Source: Combretum micranthum
Taxonomy: Eukaryota; Streptophyta; Magnoliopsida; Myrtales; Combretaceae
Reading direction: 5' to 3'
Assembly (NCBI GenBank): GCA_024138025.1
Contig: JAMXBD010000969.1
Location: 436,501-500,500 of the forward strand
DNA length: 64,000 nucleotides
Shown: positions 24,380 through 36,874 of the stretch, one piece after another
Layout: the number at the start of each line of letters is the position of its first letter
Position numbering within the stretch: the first letter of the stretch is position 1
The notes under the pieces: model-generated
Seen by the model: the letters and a program-made list of their open reading frames with translations, nothing else
What the model was told of the DNA's origin: nothing
Database searches by the model: none
Translations under genes and position numbers: made by a program

Positions 24380-25424
24380 TGAAATGACCCAAATCTCTCT
24401 CTCTATATATATATATTAAAAATTGAGTTTAGATATATTTGGATAAATTAAATGAATTATAGGATAATTAGACAAGTTGATATAATTATAATAGCAATAA
24501 ATTAAGTTGAAATTGAGATTTTGGATTCCTAAATCTCTAAACATGTCATTAAAATGTTTAGATGATTTCCTAAACCTTAATTCTTAGCCAAAACTCTAAT
24601 TCCTAAATCCCCACAAAAATTTGAGTTAATTTGCTTGAATAAAAATATCAGTTCTTAAACCCGAACTCAAATTAAATATCATTTTATCTAAAATACATTC
24701 CTTAATTAAGTTCTTCTTTTAACTCTTAATTTCTAACATATTAGTTCAGAAATCATCTTCTAAATACTTCTAGAACTATAGATATTGATTTGATAGTTCT
24801 AGATCTATACCTAAATCCTAAAATATCTTAAATAAACCTTATGCTTTCCTTTTAATTTTTTTTCTATTCCATGCCTCCTTCCTTCTTTCTTTTCTTTCCT
24901 TTGTTTTCTCTCTTTCCCTTTCTCTCTTTCTTCTTCTTCTTCTTCTTTCTCTCTCAAAATTCAATATATAAATCTCAATTTCAAGAAGAGAAAAAGAGGA
25001 GTCAAACTAGAAGATGAGATAGGAGAAGAGAAATCAAGTAGAAGTAGCTCCAACAAGAAGAAAGAGGAGAAGTTTCATGTCTTCCAAAAGCTAAGTATAT
25101 GGTTTATATTGTTTTGTTTGTAGTTTATGAGTTTATATATATTGCTTTGATGTTGAATTGAGTTGGATGTGTTGTTTACATTTGTATATGTTAGATTAAT
25201 GTTGATGGAGGTTAGGTTTGAGGAAGAAGATGATGAATAGTGGGGTTGGAATTTGTTGAAGTAGTTTGGTTGTGTTTGGTGTTGTTGATGAGCATAGAAG
25301 TGTTGTTTAGACTTGACATGAATCGTACATAGCTTTTATGAGGTTTTGATTGAAGTAGAATGTGTAAAAGTTTGACAACATGAAGTTTGAAAGACAATGA
25401 AATTCATAACTCAAGGGAAACCAT

Positions 25425-25659
25425 CAATCACGGGCGCGATTAAGACCTTAGTAGGCTTGGGTTAGACAATTTTAGGCAATCACGGGCATGATTTTTGACT
25501 TAAAAGTGATTTTTTGCAAAATTTTCATCAATCAAGGCCATGATCCATGCCTTGCTAGCCTTGAGTAGATCACGAAACTTTGAAACTCAACAATCATAGG
25601 TGTGATTCATAGCTCGGAAGTCGTTCTATAATAGCTTTCCAAGAATCACGGTCGTGACT
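25425..25659. repeat. Array of five spaced dyad motifs in solo LTR copy 2
   Basis: AATCACGGGCGCGATT (25425), AATCACGGGCATGATT (25478), AATCAAGGCCATGAT (25530), AATCATAGGTGTGATT (25592) and AATCACGGTCGTGACT (25644) recur every 52-62 bp. Each is roughly palindromic (ATCACG..CGTGAT). Confidence 0.7.
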
Positions 25660-27332
25660 AAGGTCTAGTTAGCCCTGGGTACGAAATTCTCTACTGCGAT
25701 GATGTTTTGTAATTTAATCATAACTTTTTCATCCAAACTTAGATTTAGGTGATTCAAATTGTGTTGGAAAGCTTAAAAAAAGATCTACAGCTTTTATGTT
25801 TTAAGTTTTTGCGAAATAAAAAAGTATCAATGCTTAAATTTTACTTTTTTTCAGCTAATATATTTTCCAAATAAAGTTAAAATTTGTATTTACTTTCTAA
25901 ATATTTGTTGTTAAGTGTAAATGAATCTTTTTAAGTTAAAATGAGATAGATAAGTGATATTTGATGTGTTATGTGAGTTAATTGATGTAATTAAACATGA
26001 GTTAAGTAAATTTATAGATTTAACAAATAATTAGATTAAATCTAGAAGTTAGTTATAAAATGAACTTAGTTAACAAACCTAGGTCCAACTTGACTAAATG
26101 AACTTGAATGATCTAAAATGGGTGAGATTGTTTAACTTTGATGAATTTGGCTAGATGTAAGCTAACTTGGGATTAAGTAACCTGAATCTTAGATATATAA
26201 TGAATTAGTAACTAATCTAAGTCCAACTTGGCTTAATGAACTTCACTAAGCTAAAATGAATTAAATTGTTTAAGTTTAATTAACTTGACTTAGTAAATGA
26301 CTAAAATGAATAACTCTAATCAATTTGGCTAGGATTTACTTAAAAAGAGTTAATGGTTAATAATTGGTTTAAGTTAATGAGATGGGATAACCTTAGATTA
26401 ACATGGTGAATATGTTGTTTCAAATGCGTGTTCACTTAAAAAATGAATGTTTTTGGTATATGAATTCTTTATTGATGCTTTTTTAATAAAACACTATAAA
26501 CAAAAAGAAAAGGAAATACTTTAACAGAAAAAGGAGAACTATCCGTATTTTGATGAGGTAATATTAGTAGCCATAGCGGATTCCGATTTAGTGTCTTCTC
26601 AAATAGGATTTGATTAAAATTTTATATAAGTAGATAAATGAGTTATAACTTAAATTCTTATAAGAATTTGATTTCTTGAAACAAATGTTTGAATTTGATT
26701 TGTGGATTCTCCTGGGTTTTCTTCTTATTCTTTTGAGTTGTAGGCGTCATCTACAGGTACGTAGTAACTTACGTGGTGATTAATAGGATAGGTATCCTAA
26801 ATGAATTAAAAACTTAAAGACGACTTAATAATTTATGAGTGTTAGTTGTCTATTACGCCGTTGAATCTGGTTTGAAGAGCAGCAACCCTATCATGATGCA
26901 ATGATAAGGTAGTTAGGCGCTTAGGCCACTTGTCATGTTGCAATGACTTTTACAATGATGCAATGGTACACTATGATGCAATAGCGATTCTTTTATGGCT
27001 AAGCGAGTAATCGATAGGGAATATGTAGTATCTGCGTAACGTTTACTTATTCTTAAGGGGAAGTAATATGATTAGGTTCAATGTCTATGGGGACATGTGA
27101 ATTGAATGATGCTATGGATTAAGATAAATGAAGTTGAGTAACGGCTATGAGCCCTAAATGAGATTACTTTTCTTATTTAGATATAGTAGATATAAGTATT
27201 CGGACTGCTTATATCAACCCCCTGAGCAGCTGCTATTACTCAGGATCCCCAGATTCCCAGGCTTGTTCCGAAGTGTAAGTACTCTGGTGTTGATTTGTTT
27301 ACTTTAAATGAAAAATAATAACCAATTGTTGA

Positions 27333-28787
27333 TGCTAGTTATGTGCCCTAGGCCATATGGATTCTTTATCATTTGTATGTTTATTATCAAGTCATTTTAA
27401 TTATCAAAGTTATTTTTGACCTATTTACTTTGGTAATGTTATTCCCTGAATATTTAGTTATGCCTTATGTCATTAAAGTATGTGACTTTAATAGTAGAAC
27501 CATAAGCTGAATTATAACTTTATTCTAAATTATCCCTAGTCACTCATTATGTGGAATGATAATGAATTAAGACTAGTATGATTGCTGTATGATGATCAAG
27601 TTTTACTGATCATAGATATAAGATATTAATTCAGCACATAGATACAAACAGGAGTGTATTGTATTGGATTGACCAATTATAAGAATACTGTATGGATCAA
27701 TGCAATAAGTATTCTTTTTACAATGTTGTTTGAGTCCTTTGACCTAATGGCACCATGGATTCTTATATAACAATTTTCATGTTTTGATTCATCTCTTCAT
27801 CATCTTTAATCGGATGATTGCAAAAATAAACTTGGGCATGCAATATGTTATATAGAGGAATGTGAGTGTTAGTGAAGGGATTTGTTCATCTCATTAATTT
27901 GAGAGAGATATCTATCGGGCCTCTTGATGAGTAAGACTGAGAAATGCATGGCCATGCTCGAATGAATTGATAAAGAGTTATCAATATCATTTGTTTAAGT
28001 CAGTCAAACTCTAGATTCAAGAAATAAGTAATTAGACAATATAAGTGTTTTGATCCACACCTTATGTTTGATTATAAGATATCGTGTAACAAAGGACTGA
28101 ATGACTAACTGTTAGTAGGTAAAGTAGGATCATCGATCTTCACTAAAATTGGGTAGACATAATGTCTTGCTAGAGACCAATTATGTCTTGTAGTCCTAAA
28201 AATGTTTAAGAGCTACTACCAATTTTATGTGAACCTACAGGGTCACACATAAAGAATGAATAAGATGGATCTTCGATAATCGTATTGGGAATTGATTAAT
28301 TATTTATTTGTCGATTTTAATTAGATTAAAATTAACAAATAAATAAATTAAGATAATAAGGATATATATGTCTTTCTACATAAACACTAATTTGTTCAGG
28401 GTAATTTGAAAAGACATAACCGTTATATATATCAGGGTAATGTGAAGGGACATAACCCTTCTATATATTCTCTTTCTAGGTTAATTTTTGATCATCTGAC
28501 GCTGGCCGCCATTTTAAAAAGGAAATTCGTAACCTAGAAAGAAAGAGAGAGGATTCCAAAGGTCGAAATTTTTCGACGTGCTAGCACACACGAAGATCAT
28601 TCGCGTGGATACCGGTAGAGGGAGTTGGTATAATCTGCATCTCCTTGATCCCATCATCAAAAGAAAAAAGGTACACGATTCTCTTTTATTTCTGATTTAA
28701 TTGAAATGCTTGGATCCGATTGGGAATTTAAAAAAAAAAAACGATTTTCCGCTGCACGATTCAGATTTGGATCGTAAATTCCCAACA
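27333..28787 (+). repeat. 5' LTR of the copia element
   Basis: 1,455 bp from TGCTAGTTATGTGCCC to TAAATTCCCAACA. Preceded by GTTGA and followed one base later by the PBS. Confidence 0.95.
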
Positions 28788-28788
28788 G

Positions 28789-28800
28789 TGGTATTAGAGC
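28789..28800 (+). other. Primer-binding site (initiator tRNA-Met)
   Basis: TGGTATTAGAGC, one base after the LTR, differs from the canonical plant PBS TGGTATCAGAGC at one position. Confidence 0.85.
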
Positions 28801-30731
28801 CACTTGCGATTTCAATTAAATTGATTCTCTAGACTGTATGTATGTGTGATACATGTACAAGTTTTGAAATCGTGTTAAGGATATGCATGTGATAATTTTA
28901 CGCTTATTGAAATTGTTTCATTGGGATTTGATTTCGGATCTGTTCATGCTTGTAATGACATATAATTCGAAATTTTGAATTTCAATTTTATGCATGCTTA
29001 TTACGAAACCTTTTTTCGCTATTATTTTGTGTAATCGGATTACATCAAATCTGACAAATTAATGTTGATAATATTTGAATGTTGGATCGTCTTATTCTGT
29101 TCAATTGTTGAAAAGGTTGGATGTAATATGATCGCATTAATTTTGAATATAATGTGATTACATCAGAATCTAGGGTTTTTGACATGAGTAACGAATCTGT
29201 TCGTTTTTGTTCGTTATGGAACAGATCCATTGTAATGTGATTACATTAAAGTTTAGGGTTCTCAGCGTTGGACGAAATTGAATTTTTGTTTTGTTTTGTA
29301 ATCGGATTACAAAAGTAAATAGATAATGTTCTTACCATGCAGATCATATTTAATGGTTTTAAATCGGTTTTCAAATGTTTGGACTCCTGCAATTAGATGA
29401 ATAGTGATATGCAATTTTAAAGGACGTTATGATTTGATTTATTTATCAAATTTATTTACCACTCTCAATGAGAATATGATAGCAGAATGGTTTCTTATAT
29501 TTTATTTCTGCTATACATGAACAAACGCCTTAACAGTTTTGAACATAAATTTATGGATTCTCATTGATGAAAAATTTTTCTTACAACTCAGTTTTGTAAA
29601 GAAAATTGTTACTTTCTTTTCAATTTCGTCTAGGTTTCAGGGGCGTTGCCCCTGAAACCCCACAAGGGACGCTGTCCCCTTGACCCCTGCAATTTTTCGA
29701 CTATTATGATAGTCAACATATGTGAGTGGTTTTGAATTGTTTTAAGCCATATGTATAATTTTCATATATGTTGTGTTGAATGCATGGTGCATAGTATGGC
29801 CCTAAGACCTATGTGATTGGCAGGTTGCTTTCTTTTACATCTTGGGTTGTAATTTTATAAATACGGCCTGCGTGTCGTTTTGTTTTGTTGTAATTTATAT
29901 TCTACTAGTAGTAGTAGGTTTTGTTGTATCTTCTTTATCTTGTAATGAAGACATGAAGATGTAATGAAGATTTTCGAACCCATGATGATGGAGAAGTCAA
30001 AGCACCATGATGAAGATATGAGTTCTATCATTTTAAATCCATGCTTATGGATTCTCACCTTAGGTTTGGACCGTTGATCTTCATATTGGCTTATGAAGAT
30101 TAACATAGATTAAGGGCCATACTATGACACTTTCTCTTTTTCTTTATAAGCATGTTATACCATATATGATGATATATGTGAATGTATGTGATACCACGTT
30201 TGCACATTTACATGCTTAGTATCCATCTAATATGATAAGGTTTTAACATATAGATAAAATAAACCTTTACAAAATACTAAGTCATAAAATGCCTTCCATG
30301 TTTCGACACCTGTCAAGACTTAGATTGTCCAATTGTAGGTTCTGCCAAAGCAGGGTACAAAAGACCATCCTAGACAGAGTGAATAATAGTGTTATTTGCA
30401 TGTCGTAATGGTTAGACTTAAATAGGCCATCAAAACGGTTTTGGGCCTATGGCATTGAATGGGATTAATAGGCCAGTACTTATAATGTCAATCCCGTAAA
30501 CAAGAATTACATATGATGTAATTGGAATGAGTTTCCTACCTAATTAACTGAATATTGAGTGTCATGCCATAGCTGACTCAATATTTAGTCAAATATGGAT
30601 CTTCACCCACTATATGTTTTTAAAAGTAACTTCAAATTAATTTTGGAGGGTTTTAATTTGATAATATAGTGGAACTATGTAAGATGACTTGAATAAAGAT
30701 TATTAACTCTGCATTCTTCTATATGTAGATC
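28801..30731 (+). other. Untranslated leader of the copia element
   Basis: About 1.9 kb between the PBS and the gag start with no coding similarity seen. It contains two adjacent GC-rich hairpins at 29633-29681, which stand out in AT-rich DNA. Confidence 0.6.
29633..29681 (+). other. Two adjacent hairpins in the copia leader
   Basis: First hairpin 29633-29659: stem GGTTTCAGGGGC and GCCCCTGAAACC with loop GTT, 12 perfect pairs. Second hairpin 29664-29681: AAGGGAC pairs with GTCCCCTT (one bulge) across GCT. An RNA role such as dimerisation or packaging is possible but not shown. Confidence 0.75.
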
Positions 30732-31560
30732 ATGGCAACAAACAATGCATCTTTGCGTTCAATCATTGAAAAGGATAAACTAAATAATACAAACTTCCTT
30801 GATTGGCATCGAAACTTAAGAATTGTTCTTAACTACGAAAGGAAGTTGTATGTGATTGATGAGCCAATCCCAAATGAACCTACTGCTGATGCTCCAAGAG
30901 CCGAGAAAAATGCTTATAACAAGCATAAAGAGGATTTAATGGATGTGACTTGCATCATGCTTGCTAGCATGGAACCTGAGCTTCAGAAGCTGATGGAACA
31001 CAAGTCGGCGTACGATATGATCGTACACCTTAAGGAAATGTTCCAAGAACAGGCAAGGCATGAAAGATTTACAGTCACACAGGAATTGAATTCTTGTAAG
31101 ATGGCTCCAGGTAGCTCAGTGAGTGCACATGTACTCAAAATGAAGAGCTACATTGATAGACTTGAGAGACTTGGTTCTCCTATTAGTAGGAGTTAGCCAC
31201 GGATATGATCCTAGGCTCTTTACCTCCTAGCTATAACCAGTTTGTGATGAATTATAACATGCACAAAATGGATACGTCTATAATGGAGCTGCATGGGATG
31301 CTTAAGAATGCAGAACAGAACATTAAGACAAACAATAATGTTCTGATGGTTCAAGCGGGACAGGGAAGAAAAAAAGGGAATGGCAATGGCAAACGTAAGG
31401 GAAAGGGAAAAGCAAAAGGTCAGACCAATGCTAAAAAGCCCAAATCTCAGAAAAAGGCCAAGCCACCCAAAGAAGGGATTTGCTTTTTCTGCAATGAACC
31501 GGGTCATTGGAAAAGAAATTGCAAGCTATATTTGGAGGATCTGAAAAAGAAGAAGGGTAG
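30732..31560 (+). pseudogene. Copia gag with CCHC zinc knuckle (one frameshift)
   Basis: It starts ATGGCAACAAACAATGC and encodes NFLDWHRNLRIVLNYERKL, then LQKLMEHKSAYDMIVHLKEM and SVSAHVLKMKSYIDRLERLG: the capsid domain of copia gag. The frame breaks near 31190 (TAG in ISRS-stop) and continues one frame over as LATDMILGSLPPSYNQFV, consistent with loss of one G. A lysine/glycine-rich basic linker and the knuckle CFFCNEPGHWKRNC (CX2CX4HX4C) follow. It forms the particle and binds RNA. Confidence 0.85.
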
Positions 31561-32190
31561 TGAGACTACCACTTCAGGTATTTATGTCATACAAATCAAT
31601 TTATCTACTTCTGCATCATGGGTATTAGATACTGGCTGTGGATCTCACATTTGTGCAAATGTGCAGGGTCTCAAGCAAAGTAGAAAGTTGACTAAAGGCG
31701 AAGTGGACTTACGCGTGGCAAATGGAGCAAAGGTTGCTGCACTAGCCATAGGAACTTTTGAATTGACTTTGCCTTGGACTTATTTTAATTTTAAATAATT
31801 GTTATTATGTGCCAGCTATGAGCTGCAACATTATTTCAGTTTCTTGTTTAGACAAGGATGGTTTTAAATTTATTATTGAGAATAATACAATTTCTATCCA
31901 TCATAGAGACATCTTTTATGGTCTTGCTCATTTAGTGAATGGTCTCTATGTTCTGAACTTTGATGATTCTGATAATAAGTCCATCCATAACATTAATACC
32001 AAAAGATTCAAATCTAATAATTTGAATCCAACCTACTTCTGGCATTGTCGCTTGGGACACATTAATGAGAAACGCATATCTAAGCTTCATCAAGATGGAC
32101 TTCTGAATTCATTTGACTTTGAATCATATGAATCATGTGAATCTTGTTTAATGGGTAAGATGACAAAAGCTCCTTTCACTGGACAAAGGT
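31561..32190 (+). pseudogene. Copia protease and integrase zinc-binding region (frameshifts)
   Basis: SWVLDTGCGSHIC contains the D-T-G aspartic protease site. The frame breaks near 31760 and continues from 31809 as PAMSCNIISVSCLDKDGF. The H-H-C-C integrase zinc region follows: FWHCRLGHINEKRISKLH and ESCESCLMGKMTKAPF. Another frame change lies near 32190 (GQR-stop against GERAIDLLALIHTD). Protease would process the polyprotein. Confidence 0.8.
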
Positions 32191-33009
32191 GAGAGAGCCA
32201 TTGACTTATTGGCCCTAATACATACAGATGTATGTGGACCATTAAGTTCACCTGCTAGAGGAGGTTATTTGTACTTCATTACTTTCACTGATGACTTCAG
32301 TAGGTATGGATATCTGTATCTCATGAAGCATAAATCTGAATCTTTTGAAAAGTTCAAGATGTTCAAAAATGAAGTGCAAAATCAACTTGGTAAAAATATT
32401 AAGGCCATTCGATCAGATCGAGGTGGTGAATATTTAAACCAAGAATTTTCTGACTATCTTAAGGATTGTGGGATAGTCTCACAATTGACTCCTCCAGGAA
32501 CACCACAATGGAATGGCGTTTCTGAAAGGAGGAATCGTACCTTATTAGATATGGTTAGATCGATGATGAGTCAGACAGATCTTCCAATATCCTTTTGGGG
32601 ATATGCCCTTGAAACTGCTGCGTTCATATTAAATAGAGTTCCATCAAAATCAGTTGAAAAGACACCATATGAATTATGGACTGGAAAACGTCCTAGCTTG
32701 TCTTTTCTAAAGATATGGGGCTGTGATGCTTATGTCAAACGTCAATTGTCTGACAAATTGGCACCCAAATCTGATAAATGTTTGTTTGTGGGATACCCAA
32801 AAGAAACAAAAGGATACTACTTCTACAACCGATCTGAGAACAAAGTGTTTGTTGCTCGTAACGGTCACTTCCTAGAAAGAGAATTTGTCTCTAAAGGAAC
32901 TAGTGGGAGTAAAGTACAACTCGAAGAAGTTCGAGAACCACAAACAGACATAACACCTTTGATGGATATTCAATCAGACTCACAAAATGTTTTGAGCCTG
33001 CACCACTAG
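32191..33009 (+). pseudogene. Copia integrase core
   Basis: HTDVCGPLSSPARGGYLYFI, IRSDRGGEYLNQEF and PPGTPQWNGVSERRNRTLLD give the D, D and E of the integrase DDE triad. The C-terminal part has ILNRVPSKSVEKTPYELWTG, LKIWGCDAYVK and KCLFVGYPKETKGYYFYN (GKGY-like motif). It ends early at 33009 by a frame change; the continuation (PRRSGRIHHEP-like, RYGFL) is in another frame. Confidence 0.85.
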
Positions 33010-33960
33010 CTGAAGGCCCGCGCAGATCTGGTAGGATTCATCATGAGCCTTTGAGATATGGATTTCTAGTCACTGATGATCGTGATGTGATACTCATAGA
33101 TCAAAGTGAGCCCGTCATACCAGGAAGCGATAAAGGGCCCTGACTCTGAGAAATGGTTAGCAGCCATGAAAACGGAAATGCAATCCATGTATGATAATCA
33201 AGTTTGGACTTTGATTGATCCACCTGATGGTGTCAAAACCATTGGGTGTAAATGGGTTTTCAAAAAGAAAACTGACATGGATGGTAAAGTACATACATAT
33301 AAAGCTCGACTAGTCGCAAAAGGTTTTAAACAAACTCATGGTATAGACTATGATGAAACCTTTTCACCTGTAGTCATGCTTAAATCTATTAGAATTCTCC
33401 TTGCTATAGCTGCGTATTATGACTACGAAATATGGCAAATGGATGTCAAAACAGCTTCTTGAATGGAAGCCTTCTCGAGGATGTGTACATGACACAACCT
33501 GAAGGTTTTGACATTCCAGGAAATTCACATAAAGTTTGCAAGCTTCAAAGGTCCATTTATGGATTGAAGCAAGCATCTCGGAGTTGGAATCTTCGTTTTG
33601 ATGAAGCAATCAAACAGTTTGATTTCATCAAGAATGAAGATGAACCTTGTGTTTACAAGAAAGTTAGTGGGCGCAATAGTTTTCTTGGTGCTTTATGTAG
33701 ACGACATATTACTCATTGGAAACGATATTCCTACATTACAGACCGTAAAAACATGGTTAGGAAATTGTTTCTCAATGAAGGACTTAGGTGAAGCTGCCTA
33801 TATTCTAGGCATCAAGATCTATAGAGATAGATCTAGAAAGATCATTAACCTGAGTCAAAGTGCATACATTGACAAAGTACTTAAAAGGTTTAGTATGGAA
33901 AACTCCAAAAGAGGATTCCTACCAATGTCACATGGAATCAAATTGAGTAAGACTCAATGT
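33010..33960 (+). pseudogene. Copia reverse transcriptase (three or more frame changes)
   Basis: SPSYQEAIKGPDSEKWLAAM, QVWTLIDPPDGVKTIGCKWV, KARLVAKGFKQTHGIDYDET and EIWQMDVKTA are typical copia RT. The frame breaks near 33460 (TAS-stop where AFLNGSL is expected) and near 33690. The catalytic box is VLYVDDILLIGND and is readable, followed by LGIKIYRDRSRKIINLSQ. A further frame change near 33965 leads into RNase H. Confidence 0.85.
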
Positions 33961-34685
33961 CCTGCTTCAAGGAAGAGCGGGAACGCATGAGTAGGATTCC
34001 ATATGCCTCGGCTATTGGTTCCATCATGTATGCCATGTTATGCACTCGACCAGATGTCGCTTATGCATTAAGCATCACTAGTAGATATCAATCAGATCCA
34101 GGTGAGAGTCACTGGATAGCAGTCAAAAACATTCTAAAGTACTTACGAAGGACTAAGGATGTAGTTTTGACATATGGAGGACAAGAAGGCGATCTGGTTG
34201 TTAATGGTTACACGGATGCCAGTTTTCAGTCCGATTTAGATGATTACAGATCGCAATCTGGTTATGTGTTTTGTTTGAATGGAGGTGCTGTAAGCTGGAA
34301 AAGTTCCAAACAGGATACAGTCGCAGATTCTACAACAGAAGCTGAGTATATAGCAGCATCAGATGCAGCTAAGGAAGCAGTTTGGATCAAGAAGTTCATT
34401 ACTTCTTTGGGAGTTGTTCCTAGTATTGCAGATCCTGTAGCCCTCTATTGTGACAACAATGGAGCCATTGCACAGGCTAAGGAACCAAGATCACATCAGC
34501 GATCCAAACACATACTCAGACGATACCATCTCATTCGAGAGATCGTCGATAGAGGAGATGTCAAGATATGCAGAGTACACACAGATGACAATGTTGCTGA
34601 TCCATTGACTAAGCCTCTTTCCCAGTCTAAGCATGATGGTCATACTTGTGCGTTAGGCATCAAATCTGTTGTTAGCCAGGCCTAG
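33957..34685 (+). pseudogene. Copia RNase H and end of pol
   Basis: RIPYASAIGSIMYAMLCTRP, then VNGYTDASFQSDLDDYRSQS (first acidic residue), DSTTEAEYIAASDAAKEA and ALYCDNNGAI, then RSKHILRRYHLIREI. The stop TAG at 34683-34685 lies 14 bp before the 3' LTR, overlapping the approach to the polypurine tract AAGTGGGAGAT (34689-34699). Confidence 0.85.
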
Positions 34686-34699
34686 TGCAAGTGGGAGAT

Positions 34700-36166
34700 T
34701 GCTAGTTATGTGCCCTAGGCCATATGGATTCTTTATCATTTGTATGTTTGTTATCAAGTCATTTTAATTATCAAAGTTATTTTTGGCCTATTTACTTTGG
34801 TAATGTTATTCCTTGAATATTTAGTTATACCTTATGTCATTAAAGTATGTGACTTTAATAGTAGAACCATAAGCTGAATTATAACTTTATTCTAAATTAT
34901 CCCTAGTCACTCATTATGTGGAATGATAATGAATTAAGACTAGTATGATTGCTGTATGATGATCAAGTTTTACTGATCATGGATATGGGATATCAATTCA
35001 GCACATAGATACAAACAGGAGTGTATTGTATTGGATTGACCAATTATAAGAATACTGTATGGATCAATGCAATAAGTATTCTTTTTTACAATGTTGTTTG
35101 AGTCCTTTGACCTAATGGCACCATGGATTCCTATATAACAGTTTTCATGTTTTGATTCATCTCTTCATCATCTTTAATCGGATGATTGCAAGAATAAACT
35201 TGGGCATGCAATATGTTATATAGAGGAATGTGAGTGTTAGTGAAGGGATTTGTTCATCTCATTAATTTGAGAGAGATATCTATCGGCCTCTTGATGAGTA
35301 AGACTGAGAAATGCATGGCCATGCTCGAATGAATTGATAAAGAGTTATCAATATCATTTGTTTAAGTCAGTCAAACTCTAGATTCAAGAAATAAGTAATT
35401 AGACAATATAAGAGTGTTTTGATCCACACCTTATGTTTGATTATAAGATATCGTGTAACAAAAGGACTGAATGACTAACTGTTAGTAGGTAAAGTCGGAT
35501 CATCGATCTTCACTAAAATTGGGTAGACATAATGTCTTGCTAGAGACCAATTATGTCTTGTAGTCCTAAAAATGTTTAAGAGCTACTACCAATTTTATGT
35601 GAACCTACAGGGTCACACATAAAGAATGAATAAGATGGATCTTCGATAATCGTATTGGGAATTGATTAATTATTTATTTGTCGATTTTAATTAGATTAAA
35701 ATTAACAAATAAATAAATTAAGATAATAAGGATATATATGTCTTTCTACATAAACCCTAATTTGTTCAGGGTAATTTGAAAAGACATAACCCTTATATAT
35801 ATCAGGGTAATTGAAGGGACATAACCCTTCTATATATATTCTCTTTCTAGGTTAATTTTTGATCATCTGACGCTGGCCGTCATTTTAGAAAAGAAAATTC
35901 GTAACCTAGAAAGAAAGAGAGAGGGATTCCCAAAGGTCGAAATTTTTCGACGTGCTAGCACACACGAAGATCCAATTCATTCGCGTGGATACCGGTAGAG
36001 GGAGTTGGTATAATCTGCATCTCCTTGATCCCATCATCAAAAAAAAAGGTACACGATTCCCTTTTATTTCTGATTTAATTGAAATGCTTGGATCCGATTG
36101 GGAATTTAAAAAAAAAAAAACGATTTTCCGCTGCACGATTCAGATTTGGATCGTAAATTCCCAACA
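34700..36166 (+). repeat. 3' LTR of the copia element
   Basis: 1,467 bp, nearly identical to the 5' LTR, ending CCCAACA and followed by GTTGA. Confidence 0.95.
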
Positions 36167-36874
36167 GTTGATGCATTGCATTTAGTTAAACTTATGTAGC
36201 ACTCCGTATGTGATTATGTTACTGTGTACTGGGCTTCAGCTCATTCTTGTTGTTTTTTTTTCTTTTTAGAGGAATTGATGAAGATGAGTGATGATATGAT
36301 GATGATGTGGAGTATTGTTGTTGTTGTTGTTATTGTTGTTGGTGATGATGATGTTAATGATGACTTGATGATAATGGATGATGGTTGTCTCAGGTGTTGG
36401 GCACTTTAATTGATCCGGGAAGGATGAGGAGGAGTTATGTGAGTTAAGGCCAATGGATTATTTGTATTTTGTTTTATTTTATTTTGTTTTAGCTTTAAGA
36501 GCTGGATTTATTTTCTGAACTTGTAATATTCTTTAAAGGGCTTATTAGTGCCCATTTGTTTGTAAATGGTTGTCTACCCCTTAAGAGTAGATTTTAAAGT
36601 GTTTTTATAATTTTGTTTCTTAGAAAGTTGGTCTGCTCTGTAGGGAGTAGAGTTTTATAAATGATTTTAATAAATTGTTTTTCTGCTGCTAAATCTAGTT
36701 ATTTGAAAATATAACTAAACGATTTCATAACCTAAAATTGAGTAGCAATGTTCAACATAAACAAAATTTTTTAAAGAAAGCCTTATCGTCTAATACTTTA
36801 GAGTATTTTAAGTGGCGCCGGCGGTAGCGTCTTAAGTTATTTTATTAATCGAATTATATTTTCGGGGCGTTACA

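Larger units (their letters stand above)
27333..36166 (+). mobile_element. Ty1/copia LTR retrotransposon, complete structure, 8.8 kb
   Basis: LTRs 27333-28787 and 34700-36166 flank gag, protease, integrase, reverse transcriptase and RNase H in copia order (integrase before RT). A perfect GTTGA duplication lies at 27328-27332 and 36167-36171. An initiator-Met PBS follows the 5' LTR and a polypurine tract precedes the 3' LTR. The LTRs differ by roughly twenty substitutions (my count by eye) plus small indels, so the insertion is recent compared with everything around it. The coding region shows about eight frame changes, so as read it cannot express an intact polyprotein. It is inserted in solo LTR copy 2. 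Confidence 0.95.
24380..36874 (-). mobile_element. Solo LTR-like element (copy 2), split by a copia insertion
   Basis: Read on the minus strand it begins TGTAACGCCCCGAAAA at 36874 and ends GGGTCATTTCA at 24380, the same termini as copy 1. The flanks GCTAT (24375-24379) and GTTAT (36875-36879) form a 5-bp duplication with one mismatch. Without the copia element it is about 3.66 kb and non-coding. It sits inside the LINE between ORF1 and the endonuclease. A T/C-TA microsatellite lies at its 24393-24416 end and (GTT)n/(GATGAT)n stretches at 36290-36390. Confidence 0.7.

Noticed and set aside
36224..36409. Short open frame rich in Val, Asp and Met
   Set aside because: It is a reading of the (GTT)n/(GAT)n microsatellite inside solo LTR copy 2.
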